A stretch of 64,000 nucleotides of DNA from Ensifer adhaerens (GTDB taxonomy: Bacteria > Pseudomonadota > Alphaproteobacteria > Rhizobiales > Rhizobiaceae): positions 744,001 to 808,000 of the forward strand of contig OCMG01000003.1 of NCBI GenBank assembly GCA_900215285.1. The letters are read 5' to 3'. The notes below the pieces were generated by a model that worked only from the letters and a program-made list of their open reading frames with translations, was not told the DNA's origin and made no database searches. The position numbers and the translations under genes were made by a program. This document shows, in pieces, positions 50,586 to 59,017 of this stretch; the stretch's first letter is position 1, and each line of letters begins with the position of its first letter.

Positions 50586-51602
50586 CTGACAAAGGAACCG
50601 AAAAGCTCTCGGACGACGATTCATGATCTGGCCCGGGCGGCCGGAGTCAGCGTGTCGACCGTGTCCAAGGCTTTGAACGATACGGGGCGGATGGGTGAGG
50701 AGACGCGGACGCGGATCAAGCGCATCGCGTCGGAAATAGGCTTTCGGCCAAATGCGCTGGCGCGCGGTCTCTTGTCGCGGCGGTCCTTCACCATCGGGCT
50801 TTTGACGAACGACACCTACGGCCGCTTCACGCTGCCGCTGATGGCTGGCGTGTCGGAAGCTCTGGTCGACAAGGGCGTGTCGGTTTTCCTTTGCGCCATT
50901 GAGGACGATCCGGCGCAGGCGCGGGTCCATGTCGAGGCAATGCTCGACAAGCAGGTGGACGGCATTATCGCGACGGGCAAGCGCACCGACCGCGCGTTGC
51001 CGGTTGATCTGTCCGATCTGCCGGTGCCGGTGGTCTATGCCTTCACGGCCGGGCCGCCGGATAGCATCACCTATGCCTCAGACGATGTGCACGGGGCCGA
51101 GGTGGCGGTGACGCATCTGCTCGCGCTCGGACGCAAGCGGCTCGCGCATATCACCGGGCCGGATGCCTTCATTGCCGCACTCGAACGTGCGTCTGCCTTT
51201 CGGCGGCTCGCGGGCAGCGATGCCCCGGTGCTGCATGGGCAGTGGACGGAATCCTTCGGGCGGGAAGCCATTCTTGATCTCTGGAAGTCCGGCGAGCGGC
51301 CGGACGGCATATTCTGCGGCAACGACATGATTGCCCGCGGAGTCATCGACGGTTTGCGCGAGCTTGGCGTCTCTGTGCCGGGAGAGGTCTCGGTGGTCGG
51401 CTTCGACAACTGGGAAATCGTCGCCGCCCAGTCGCGCCCGCCGCTGACGACGGTGGACATGAACCTGAAGGAGCTGGGCCGGCAGGCGGGGCTCACGGTA
51501 CTCGCCCTGGGAGAGGGCGAGAAACTCGAACCGGGCTGGCGCAAGCTGCCCTGCACACTGGTGGTGCGCGGCTCCTGCGGCGGCGCGCCGAACGATCCAT
51601 AG
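50586..51602 (+). CDS. LacI family transcriptional regulator
   Basis: 338 residues if started at CTG 50586, which has GGGAGG 5 bases upstream. The first ordinary start, GTG 50652, would cut off half of the helix-turn-helix. The long form begins TKEPKSSRTTIHDLARAAGV followed by SVSTVSKALNDTGRM and the hinge helix ALARGLLSRRS, a complete LacI DNA-binding head. The C-terminal part is a periplasmic-binding-like sugar domain (IGLLTNDTYGRF; DGIIATGKR; GIFCGNDMIARGVI; VSVVGFDNWEI). It heads an operon for uptake and hydrolysis of arabinofuranosides and should be released by an L-arabinose-containing sugar. Confidence 0.87.
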   Translation: MTKEPKSSRTTIHDLARAAGVSVSTVSKALNDTGRMGEETRTRIKRIASEIGFRPNALARGLLSRRSFTIGLLTNDTYGRFTLPLMAGVSEALVDKGVSVFLCAIEDDPAQARVHVEAMLDKQVDGIIATGKRTDRALPVDLSDLPVPVVYAFTAGPPDSITYASDDVHGAEVAVTHLLALGRKRLAHITGPDAFIAALERASAFRRLAGSDAPVLHGQWTESFGREAILDLWKSGERPDGIFCGNDMIARGVIDGLRELGVSVPGEVSVVGFDNWEIVAAQSRPPLTTVDMNLKELGRQAGLTVLALGEGEKLEPGWRKLPCTLVVRGSCGGAPNDP

Positions 51603-51647
51603 ACAGAAGTTTCAGGGCTGAGGAGAGCCCTTTTGGGAGGAAGTACG

Positions 51648-52877
51648 ATGAAAAAATTGCTTGCCACGACAACGCTTGCCGCGATGTTGATCGCGCCGGC
51701 CGCCTGGGCGGATACGATCCAGATGTGGGTCCGGTCCGGCATCGGCGACAGCTTCAAGGAAACGGTCAAGGCCTATAACGCAGGTCACAAGGACAAGGTC
51801 GAACTGACCGAGGTGCCGCAGACCGATCTGGTGCAGAAATATGCAACCGCCATCGCCGGCGGCCAGGCGCCCGACGCGCTGTCGATGGACCTGATCTATA
51901 CGCCGTCCTTTGCCGCCTCCGGCCAGCTTGAGGACCTGACGAGCTGGGCTAAATCCCTGCCCTATTTCAAGTCGCTTTCGCCCTCGCACGTCCGCCTTGG
52001 CACCTACGAAGGTCATATCTACGGTTTGCCGCTGTCGGTCGAGACCTCGATCTTCGCCTGGAACAAGGACCTTTACAAGAAGGCCGGCCTTGATCCCGAC
52101 AAGGCGCCGAAGACCTGGGAGGAAATCACCGCCAATGCCGAAAAGATCCGGGCGCTGGGCAAGGATACCTATGGATTCTACTTCTCCGGCGGCGGCTGTG
52201 GCGGCTGCATGATCTTCACCTTCACGCCGCTCGTCTGGGGCGCGGGCGCCGATATCCTGTCTGCGGACGGGAAGAAGGCGACGCTCGATACGCCGCAGAT
52301 GCGCAAGGCCGTCGAGATTTATCGCAACATGGTCAAGAAGGACCTCGTGCCTGCCGGGGCCGAGAGCGATAACGGCGCGAACTTCCTGTCGATCCAGAGC
52401 GGGAAGATCGGCCAGCAGACGCTCGGCGCCTTTGCCATCGGAACGCTGATCACCCAGCATCCAGAGCTTAATTTCGGCGTTACGCTCATCCCAAGCGTCG
52501 ACGGCAAACCCTCGTCCTTTGCCGGCGGCGACAATTTCGTCGTGACCAAGGGCACGAAGAAGCTCGACGCGGTCAAGGGGTTCCTTGAATATGTCTACTC
52601 GCTGGAAGGCCAGAAGATCATGGCCAAGTATGGCAGCCTGCCGACGCGGGGCGATCTCGCCGATCAGGTTCTGGCCGGTCTCGACCCGCGCATGAAGGTC
52701 GGCGTCGACGCGATCGCGGTCGCCAAGACCCCCTATACGCTGCAGTTCAACGACCTGATCAACAGCGCCAACGGTCCCTGGGCCGCCTTCACCCACGCCG
52801 CCATCTATGGCGACGAGAACAAGGCCTTCGCGGATGCCCAGGCGCAGATGCAGCAGATCATCGACGACGCGCAATAA
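51648..52877 (+). CDS. Sugar ABC importer substrate-binding protein (family 1)
   Basis: 409 residues from ATG 51648 (TTGGGAGGAAG upstream). Signal peptide MKKLLATTTLAAMLIAPAAW then ADTIQMWVRSG. The mature protein has the type II (MalE/UgpB-like) fold: AGGQAPDALSMDLIYTPSFA, YGLPLSVETSIFAWNKDLYKKAG, FAGGDNFVVTKGTKK. Its partners are two MalF/MalG-type permeases and a UgpC-type ATPase. The GH127 gene in the operon points to an oligosaccharide with L-arabinofuranose. Confidence 0.9.
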   Translation: MKKLLATTTLAAMLIAPAAWADTIQMWVRSGIGDSFKETVKAYNAGHKDKVELTEVPQTDLVQKYATAIAGGQAPDALSMDLIYTPSFAASGQLEDLTSWAKSLPYFKSLSPSHVRLGTYEGHIYGLPLSVETSIFAWNKDLYKKAGLDPDKAPKTWEEITANAEKIRALGKDTYGFYFSGGGCGGCMIFTFTPLVWGAGADILSADGKKATLDTPQMRKAVEIYRNMVKKDLVPAGAESDNGANFLSIQSGKIGQQTLGAFAIGTLITQHPELNFGVTLIPSVDGKPSSFAGGDNFVVTKGTKKLDAVKGFLEYVYSLEGQKIMAKYGSLPTRGDLADQVLAGLDPRMKVGVDAIAVAKTPYTLQFNDLINSANGPWAAFTHAAIYGDENKAFADAQAQMQQIIDDAQ

Positions 52878-52880
52878 GGC

Positions 52881-52922
52881 TTGGTCCTCCCGGGGCGATC
52901 CCGCGTCCCAGCGGGGGCCGGA
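52881..52922 (+). terminator. Imperfect intercistronic stem-loop after the binding-protein gene
   Basis: GGTCC (52881-52885) with GGACC (52918-52922) and CCCGC (52898-52902) with GCGGG (52909-52913) form nested GC-rich stems right after the stop codon. It resembles in position the hairpins after the other two binding-protein genes of the window. Confidence 0.45.
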
Positions 52923-52976
52923 CCGATATGTTCGGCTCCCGCATCGATACAGACGACATGCGAACGAGTTCAAGCC

Positions 52977-53921
52977 ATGACAGCCACAAGCTCATCCGCG
53001 CCCTTGCGGACACGGACGCACAAGCCGAATGGGCGCAGGCCCAACCGGCGCAGGAAGGAAGCCCTGAAGGGTCTTCTCTTCGTCGCCCCCGCCATGATCA
53101 TGGTCCTGGTGTTCTTCGTCTTCCCTGTGATGTTCACGGCCTGGATGAGCCTGCACAAATGGCCGCTGCTCGGGGCGCCGACCTGGATAGGCCTTCGGAA
53201 TTACACCCGCATGTTTTCCGACGAACGTTTCTATAGCGCACTCGGCTTCACAGCTTATTACACGGCCATCGTGACGGTCGTCATCTTCGCCTTCGCCTTC
53301 CCGATGGCCATGCTGGTTGAACAGAAGCGCCGCGCAGTGCCGGTCTACCGAACCTTCTTCTTCCTGCCGGTCGTGGTGGGGCTCGCCTCAGCCTCGCTGC
53401 TCTGGACCTGGCTTGCCAATATCGACAGCGGTTTTTTCTCGCCGCTCATGGAGCGACTGGGGCTGACGAACGGTCGCATCAATCTGCTCGCCACCTTCGA
53501 TCTCGCCTTCTGGACCATCATCGCCATGGTCGTCTGGAAGATCGCCGGCTTCACCATGATCATTCTCCTGACTGGCCTGCAGTCGATCCCGGCGGAACTC
53601 GTTGAAGCGAGCCGCATCGACGGGGCGAAACGCCTGCAGCGCTTCCGCTATCTGACGCTTCCGCTGATGCGCAAGCCACTCGCGCTGGCGCTCGTGCTCT
53701 CCGTCACCGGCTCGATCCTCGCCTTCGACCAGTTCTACATCATGACCAGCGGCGGGCCGCAGAACCGGATGATCACCATCGTCTATTACATCGTCAACCA
53801 GTCCTTCGTGTCGTTCAATCTCGGCTATGGCGCGGCGCTCTCCATCGCTGTTCTCGTCATCCTGCTGGTCTTGAGCGTCGCCCAGCTCTGGCTGCTCCGC
53901 GACAAGGGAGAACAGGCATGA
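52977..53921 (+). CDS. Sugar ABC importer permease (MalF/UgpA type)
   Basis: 314 residues from ATG 52977; the ribosome site is weak and the N terminus is very basic (RTRTHKPNGRRPNRRRK). Six hydrophobic helices follow. The ATPase-contacting EAA loop is visible as VEASRIDGAKRLQRFRYLTLP. It pairs with the next gene, to which it is coupled by ATGA. Confidence 0.9.
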   Translation: MTATSSSAPLRTRTHKPNGRRPNRRRKEALKGLLFVAPAMIMVLVFFVFPVMFTAWMSLHKWPLLGAPTWIGLRNYTRMFSDERFYSALGFTAYYTAIVTVVIFAFAFPMAMLVEQKRRAVPVYRTFFFLPVVVGLASASLLWTWLANIDSGFFSPLMERLGLTNGRINLLATFDLAFWTIIAMVVWKIAGFTMIILLTGLQSIPAELVEASRIDGAKRLQRFRYLTLPLMRKPLALALVLSVTGSILAFDQFYIMTSGGPQNRMITIVYYIVNQSFVSFNLGYGAALSIAVLVILLVLSVAQLWLLRDKGEQA

Positions 53922-54781
53922 CCAGCGCACGCAAGGGCTTTCAACGCCGGCGCTTTATCAGTAACTTCGCGTTCCACGGGAGCGCCTCGATCCTGTCGCT
54001 GCTGTTCCTCACGCCCTTTGTCGTCGCCTTCCTCGCCTCGTTCCGGCATGGACCTGAGGCATCGAGCCCGCCCGTGCCGCCATGGCCGATGAACGGAATC
54101 TCCTTCGACGCCTATCGCATGCTCGATACGTTCGGCTCCGGCATCTGGCAGCACATGCTGAACTCCCTGATCGTGTCGCTGGGTACGGTGGTGCTGACGG
54201 TCGTCATCAGCCTGCTCGCCGGCTACGGCTTCTCGCGCTACCGGTTCCCGCTGAAGAACGTGCTCTTCGTGCTCCTGATGGCGACGCTGATGATCCCGTT
54301 CCAGTCGATCCTGACGCCGCTCTTCATCATGTTCGCAAAGCTCGGCCTCAACAATTCGCTGTTCGGGCTGGTCCTCATCTACGTGACGCTGCAGCTGCCC
54401 TTCTCGGTCTTCATGATGCGCAATGCATTTGATGCCGTGCCGAAGGAAATTGAAGAGGCGGCACGGGTCGATGGCGTGCATGATATCCGCCTGCTGACGC
54501 GCGTGCTTTTGCCGCTTGTCATGCCGGGCGTGGCGACGGTGGCGATCTTCGCCTTCCTCAATGCCTGGAACGAGTTCCTGGCCGCACTCATCCTGCTGTC
54601 GAGCAACGACAAGTTCACGCTCCCTATCCTGATGACGGCGGTGCGCGCCGGGCGGTTGGGGTCGATCAACTGGGGTGCGCTGCAGGCGGGCGTGGTGGTC
54701 ATGATCATTCCCTGCATCGTCGTCTTCCTCCTCCTGCAACGCTACTACATGCGCGGCCTGACGGCCGGCGCCGTAAAATAA
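53918..54781 (+). CDS. Sugar ABC importer permease (MalG/UgpE type)
   Basis: 287 residues, six helices, with the EAA loop EEAARVDGVHDIRLLTRVLLP and the usual FAFLNAWNEFLAALI stretch near helix 5. It ends 17 bases before the GH127 gene. It forms the second half of the importer channel. Confidence 0.91.
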   Translation: MTSARKGFQRRRFISNFAFHGSASILSLLFLTPFVVAFLASFRHGPEASSPPVPPWPMNGISFDAYRMLDTFGSGIWQHMLNSLIVSLGTVVLTVVISLLAGYGFSRYRFPLKNVLFVLLMATLMIPFQSILTPLFIMFAKLGLNNSLFGLVLIYVTLQLPFSVFMMRNAFDAVPKEIEEAARVDGVHDIRLLTRVLLPLVMPGVATVAIFAFLNAWNEFLAALILLSSNDKFTLPILMTAVRAGRLGSINWGALQAGVVVMIIPCIVVFLLLQRYYMRGLTAGAVK

Positions 54782-54798
54782 CCCGAAGGATATCCCCG

Positions 54799-56745
54799 AT
54801 GACTAACAGTCAAAAACAATTCCGCCCCGTCGCCGTGCCGGCCGTTTCCGTCGGAGGCTTCTGGGGCAAATGGCAGGATGCCGTCTGCGACGAGACCGCC
54901 TCGATCCTGCTCGACCGCTGCATTGCAGCCGGCATGCTGCAGGCGATCGATCCCGACCAGCCGAGCCCCGGCGTCGTGATCCCCTTCCACAGCATGAGCC
55001 CGACCATGCCGGAGACCGAACAGAAGGCTCGCGTGTCGACACAGATGTTCTGGGACAGCGATTTCGCCAAGTCGATCGAAACGATTGCCTATGCGCTCTA
55101 CCGCAAGCCGAACCCCGAACTCGAACGCCGCGCCGACGAGATCATCGATCTCTACGAAAAGCTGCAGCAGGAGGACGGCTATGTGAATTCCTGGTTCCAG
55201 CGGATTCGGCCCGGCCGCCGCTGGACAAACCTGCGCGACCATCACGAGCTTTATTGCGCCGGCCACATGATCGAAGCGGCGGTTGCCTACTTTCAGGCGA
55301 CCGGCAAGCGCAAGTTCCTCGACATCATGTGCCGTTATGTCGATTACATGCTGACCGTCTTCGGCCACGGACCGGATCAGTTGCCCGGCTATTGCGGCCA
55401 TCCGGAAATCGAGCTGGCGCTGGTCAAGCTCGCCCGCGTGACGGGCAAGCGCAAATATATGGACCTGTCGAAGTTCTTCGTCGACGAGCGTGGCACGCAA
55501 CCGCATTTCTTCGATGAAGAGGCGCTTCGCGACGGACGCCAGCCCAGAACCTATGTCTTTGGCAGTTACGAATACAGTCAGTCGCATCTGCCCGTTCGCG
55601 AGCAGAAGAAGGTCGTCGGCCATGCCGTACGCGCCATGTATCTCTATTCCGGCATGGCGGACCTCGCGACCGAATATCACGACGACAGCCTGACATCGGC
55701 CCTGGAAACACTCTGGGACGACCTGACGACGAAGCAGATGTATGTGACCGGCGGCATCGGCCCGGCGGCGAGCAACGAGGGTTTCACCGACTATTACGAC
55801 CTGCCGAACGAGACGGCCTATGCCGAGACATGCGCGTCCGTCGCGCTCGTTTTCTGGGCGAGCCGCATGCTGGGGCGCGGACCGAACCGCCGCTTCGCCG
55901 ACATCATGGAACAGGCGCTCTACAACGGCGCACTGACCGGTCTTGCCATGGACGGCAAGACCTTCTTCTACGACAACCCGCTGGAATCGACCGGCAAGCA
56001 TCATCGGTGGAAGTGGCACCATTGCCCCTGCTGCCCGCCGAATATCGCCCGCCTTGTGGCCTCCGTCGGTTCCTACATGTATGCGGCGTCAGATAATGAG
56101 ATCGCCGTGCATCTCTATGGCGAGAACAAGGCCCGCTTCGAGCTTATCGGCAGCGCGAAGGTGGAGCTCACCCAGAAGACGGCCTATCCGTATGAGGGCA
56201 GCATTTACCTGTCCCTCGGTCTGGCTGCCCCCACGCGCTTCACGTTATCGCTACGAATTCCGGAATGGTCAGAAGGTGCTACGCTGGCTCTAAACGGTGA
56301 ACGCATCGATCTGAAGTCGGTCGAAGAAGACGGCTATGCGCGGATCGAGCGGGAATGGGCCGATGGCGACGCGGTGGTGCTCGACCTGCCACTCGCACTT
56401 CGACCGCTCTATGCCCATCCTAAGGTCCGGCAGGATGCGGGACGCGTCTCGCTGATGCGCGGTCCGCTCGTCTATTGCGCCGAGGAAGTCGATAACGGTG
56501 CCGATCTCAGCACATTCCGCATCGGCGAAACCCCGAATGTCGCTAGCATGACGGTTCTGGATGAGCTGAACGGCGCCGTGGCGCTCGATCTCGACGTCCA
56601 ACGCAACTCGACCGAAGATTGGGGCAACGCGCTTTATCGCAGCACGCCGCCTGAGGCGGAGCCGGCCAAGATGCGGCTCGTGCCCTATCACCTGTGGGAT
56701 AATCGCGAGCCAGGCGCGATGCTCGTCTGGTTCCCGGCGAAATGA
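54799..56745 (+). CDS. GH127 family beta-L-arabinofuranosidase (DUF1680)
   Basis: 648 residues, normal length for GH127. An (alpha/alpha)6-barrel core carries the active-site elements known from the Bifidobacterium enzyme HypBA1: the acid/base Glu327 in TGGIGPAASNEGF, zinc ligands Glu343 and Cys345 in NETAYAETC, and the Cys pair of HHCPCCPPN (411-412), one of which is the nucleophile. No signal peptide is seen, so hydrolysis occurs in the cytoplasm after import. The enzyme releases L-arabinose from beta-L-arabinofuranosides, such as those on plant hydroxyproline-rich glycoproteins. It is inserted between the permease and ATPase genes of its importer. Confidence 0.9.
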   Translation: MTNSQKQFRPVAVPAVSVGGFWGKWQDAVCDETASILLDRCIAAGMLQAIDPDQPSPGVVIPFHSMSPTMPETEQKARVSTQMFWDSDFAKSIETIAYALYRKPNPELERRADEIIDLYEKLQQEDGYVNSWFQRIRPGRRWTNLRDHHELYCAGHMIEAAVAYFQATGKRKFLDIMCRYVDYMLTVFGHGPDQLPGYCGHPEIELALVKLARVTGKRKYMDLSKFFVDERGTQPHFFDEEALRDGRQPRTYVFGSYEYSQSHLPVREQKKVVGHAVRAMYLYSGMADLATEYHDDSLTSALETLWDDLTTKQMYVTGGIGPAASNEGFTDYYDLPNETAYAETCASVALVFWASRMLGRGPNRRFADIMEQALYNGALTGLAMDGKTFFYDNPLESTGKHHRWKWHHCPCCPPNIARLVASVGSYMYAASDNEIAVHLYGENKARFELIGSAKVELTQKTAYPYEGSIYLSLGLAAPTRFTLSLRIPEWSEGATLALNGERIDLKSVEEDGYARIEREWADGDAVVLDLPLALRPLYAHPKVRQDAGRVSLMRGPLVYCAEEVDNGADLSTFRIGETPNVASMTVLDELNGAVALDLDVQRNSTEDWGNALYRSTPPEAEPAKMRLVPYHLWDNREPGAMLVWFPAK

Positions 56746-56756
56746 TGGAGGCCCCG

Positions 56757-57845
56757 ATGAAAGCCACCGAACGCACCGGCGCGGGCGTGCGGCTCGAAAA
56801 CATCCGCAAGACATTCGGCGCGCTGGATGTCATACACGGCATCGATCTGGAGATCAGGGGCGGCGAGTTCATCGTCTTCGTCGGCCCGTCCGGCTGCGGA
56901 AAGTCGACGCTCTTGCGCATGATCGCCGGCCTCGAAGATGTGACCGATGGAGAAATCTCGATCGGCGACCGGGACGTGACCTATCTCGATCCGTCCGAGC
57001 GCGGTATTGCCATGGTCTTCCAGTCCTACGCTCTCTACCCGCACATGACCGTGCGGGAAAATCTGGGCTTCGGGCTCAAGATGGCCGGCACACCGGCAGA
57101 CGAGATCGCCCGGCGGGTGGATGCGGCGGCGGACATCCTCAAGATCACCCATTTGCAGGACCGTCGCCCTGGCCAGCTCTCCGGCGGACAACGCCAGCGC
57201 GTCGCCATCGGCCGCGCCATCGTGCGCGAGCCGGATGTGTTCCTCTTCGACGAGCCGCTGTCCAACCTCGATGCGGAACTGCGCGTTTCCATGCGCGTCG
57301 AGATCGCCAAGCTGCATCGCACGCTCGGCAACACGATGATCTATGTGACACATGACCAGACAGAGGCGATGACGCTGGCCAGCCGCATCGTCATTCTGCG
57401 CGACGGCCGCATCGAGCAGGTCGGCACGCCGCGCGAGGTCTATGAGGATCCGGACAACATCTTCGTTGCAGGCTTCATAGGCTCGCCCCGCATCAATCTG
57501 ATCGAGGGGATCTGGCAGGCAGATGGCACCGCCGTGTTTGGAAACGCCACTATCGTGACCGCATTGACAACTGCCGAATGCCGCCCGGGAGAAAAAGTCA
57601 TCTTGGGAATTCGCGCAGAAAACATCGTGGTCTCTGGCACGCCCGGCGACTCCGTGAAAGCCGTCATCGACTTCACCGAATATCTCGGTGGGACACATTA
57701 CCTCTACTGTGTGCTCGAACACGGACAGGTCTTGGTCATCGAGGAGCGTAACAATCGGGACTTCGCCAGTGGCCAATCGATCTATCTCAAATACCCGGCA
57801 GACAAGATTTTCCTTTTTGACGGCAATGGCATGCGCCTGAGGTAG
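56757..57845 (+). CDS. Sugar ABC importer ATPase (UgpC/MalK type)
   Basis: 362 residues from ATG 56757 (GGAGG six bases upstream); an ATG at 56742 overlaps the GH127 stop. Walker A GPSGCGKST, Q-loop VFQSYALYPHMTV, signature LSGGQRQRVAIGRA, Walker B FLFDEPLSNLDAEL and the switch HDQTEA are all intact. A TOBE-type beta domain occupies the last 120 residues. It ends the LacI operon. Confidence 0.93.
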   Translation: MKATERTGAGVRLENIRKTFGALDVIHGIDLEIRGGEFIVFVGPSGCGKSTLLRMIAGLEDVTDGEISIGDRDVTYLDPSERGIAMVFQSYALYPHMTVRENLGFGLKMAGTPADEIARRVDAAADILKITHLQDRRPGQLSGGQRQRVAIGRAIVREPDVFLFDEPLSNLDAELRVSMRVEIAKLHRTLGNTMIYVTHDQTEAMTLASRIVILRDGRIEQVGTPREVYEDPDNIFVAGFIGSPRINLIEGIWQADGTAVFGNATIVTALTTAECRPGEKVILGIRAENIVVSGTPGDSVKAVIDFTEYLGGTHYLYCVLEHGQVLVIEERNNRDFASGQSIYLKYPADKIFLFDGNGMRLR

Positions 57846-57974
57846 CTCCCGAGGGCAGCTGAATCATGTTCCCACGGAAAGTGAGCCCATGTTTCCGCGG
57901 GCCGGATGGCGTTCGCAAAGGAATTGGGAAAGACGGGGGCGGCTGAGAAAAATCCGGTCTCAACGAAACCACGA

Positions 57975-58925
57975 CTACCCGCCCCAGACGACAGCCTGTT
58001 CATGCCGTTTGATCAGATGCTTCAACTCTTCAAAGCGGCGCGCGATGTGACTGGCGAAATTTTCGACGGCGGGCATGCGTGGCGCATCCTTATGCCGCAT
58101 GAGAACCAGCGCGCGTTCCGGATGGGGGATCTGAATTGGCAGGGCCGTAATGGATCGGTCGTTGCGCATCGAGAACACGGTCGAATGGGGAAGCACGGTC
58201 AATGCATCAGATCCCTTGAGGTAGTTCACCACATTCATCAGCGAGCCGCCCGAATAGCGAATCCTGGCTTCCGTCGCCCCCAGCGACAAAAGCAGGCTGT
58301 GCAGGTCTGCGAGGAGCGGACTGGTCGGCGGCGGCGCAACCCAGGGATAGTCCATCAATGCGGCTGGCCGCAGCTTGAGGCTCATCAGCAAAGGATGCGT
58401 CACCCGGCAGGCTATCACGTTGCGACCGGGCAGGATTTCCTGAGCCACGAGACCCGATCCCTCGTCCAGAAGGTCGATCGGACAAATGGCGAGATCCAGT
58501 TGACCTGATGTCAGACCCGACTTCAAGTCATTGATATAGCCATAGCTTTGCTCAATACGAACATCGGGATGGGTGGCCTGGAAATCGGCCGCCATTCCCG
58601 CGATCAGGCCGTCCATGAAATAGGGTGTGCCACCAACACGCACCATGCCGCTACGGCCGAGACGGAAACTGTCGATCGCTTCCGACGCCTTCCGGGAGGC
58701 CGCGATGACGGCCATTCCGTGTTGCGCCAGCTCGCGACCGAGAGGTGTCGGCTGAAGGGGACGCCGCCCCTTGACGAAAAGCGGCTCGCCGACACGCTTT
58801 TCCAGCAGCGCCAACGTCCGGGATACTGCCGGTTGGGTCAGCCCCAGCAGCGTCGCGCCTTCCACCACGCCGCCTGCCTTCACCACCGCCGCCAATTGCA
58901 CGAGATGTTTCTCATCGATCTTCAT
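57975..58925 (-). CDS. LysR family transcriptional regulator
   Basis: 316 residues. N-terminal HTH (LVQLAAVVKAGGVVEGATLL; GLTQPAVSRTLALLEKRVG) and a periplasmic-binding-like effector domain (VRVGGTPYFMDGLI; LAICPIDLLDEGSG). It is divergent from the hydroxyquinol dioxygenase gene with 92 bases between starts, the usual layout for a LysR activator of an aromatic pathway. The effector is probably an intermediate such as hydroxyquinol, maleylacetate or the growth substrate. Confidence 0.9.
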   Translation of the reverse strand: MKIDEKHLVQLAAVVKAGGVVEGATLLGLTQPAVSRTLALLEKRVGEPLFVKGRRPLQPTPLGRELAQHGMAVIAASRKASEAIDSFRLGRSGMVRVGGTPYFMDGLIAGMAADFQATHPDVRIEQSYGYINDLKSGLTSGQLDLAICPIDLLDEGSGLVAQEILPGRNVIACRVTHPLLMSLKLRPAALMDYPWVAPPPTSPLLADLHSLLLSLGATEARIRYSGGSLMNVVNYLKGSDALTVLPHSTVFSMRNDRSITALPIQIPHPERALVLMRHKDAPRMPAVENFASHIARRFEELKHLIKRHEQAVVWGG

Positions 58926-58927
58926 AA

Positions 58928-58970
58928 CAAATGCTTATATTATTTTAGAAAGAAGTCATCAAATGCATTT
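58928..58970. promoter_or_regulatory. Candidate LysR binding region of the hydroxyquinol operon
   Basis: CAAATGC occurs twice in the same direction (58928-58934 and 58960-58966), 32 bp apart; the second copy is part of the perfect palindrome AAATGCATTT (58961-58970). The spacing of about three helical turns suits a LysR tetramer. Confidence 0.45.
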
Positions 58971-59017
58971 TACGATCTGCTAGCTTCATCTTGGGAAGAG
59001 TTCGGGAGGAGCATTCC

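Noticed and set aside
57865..57900. Imperfect direct repeat CATGTTCCCACGG / CATGTTTCCGCGG
   Set aside because: Two copies, 11 of 13 matches, lying between convergent genes; too little to call an operator or mobile element.
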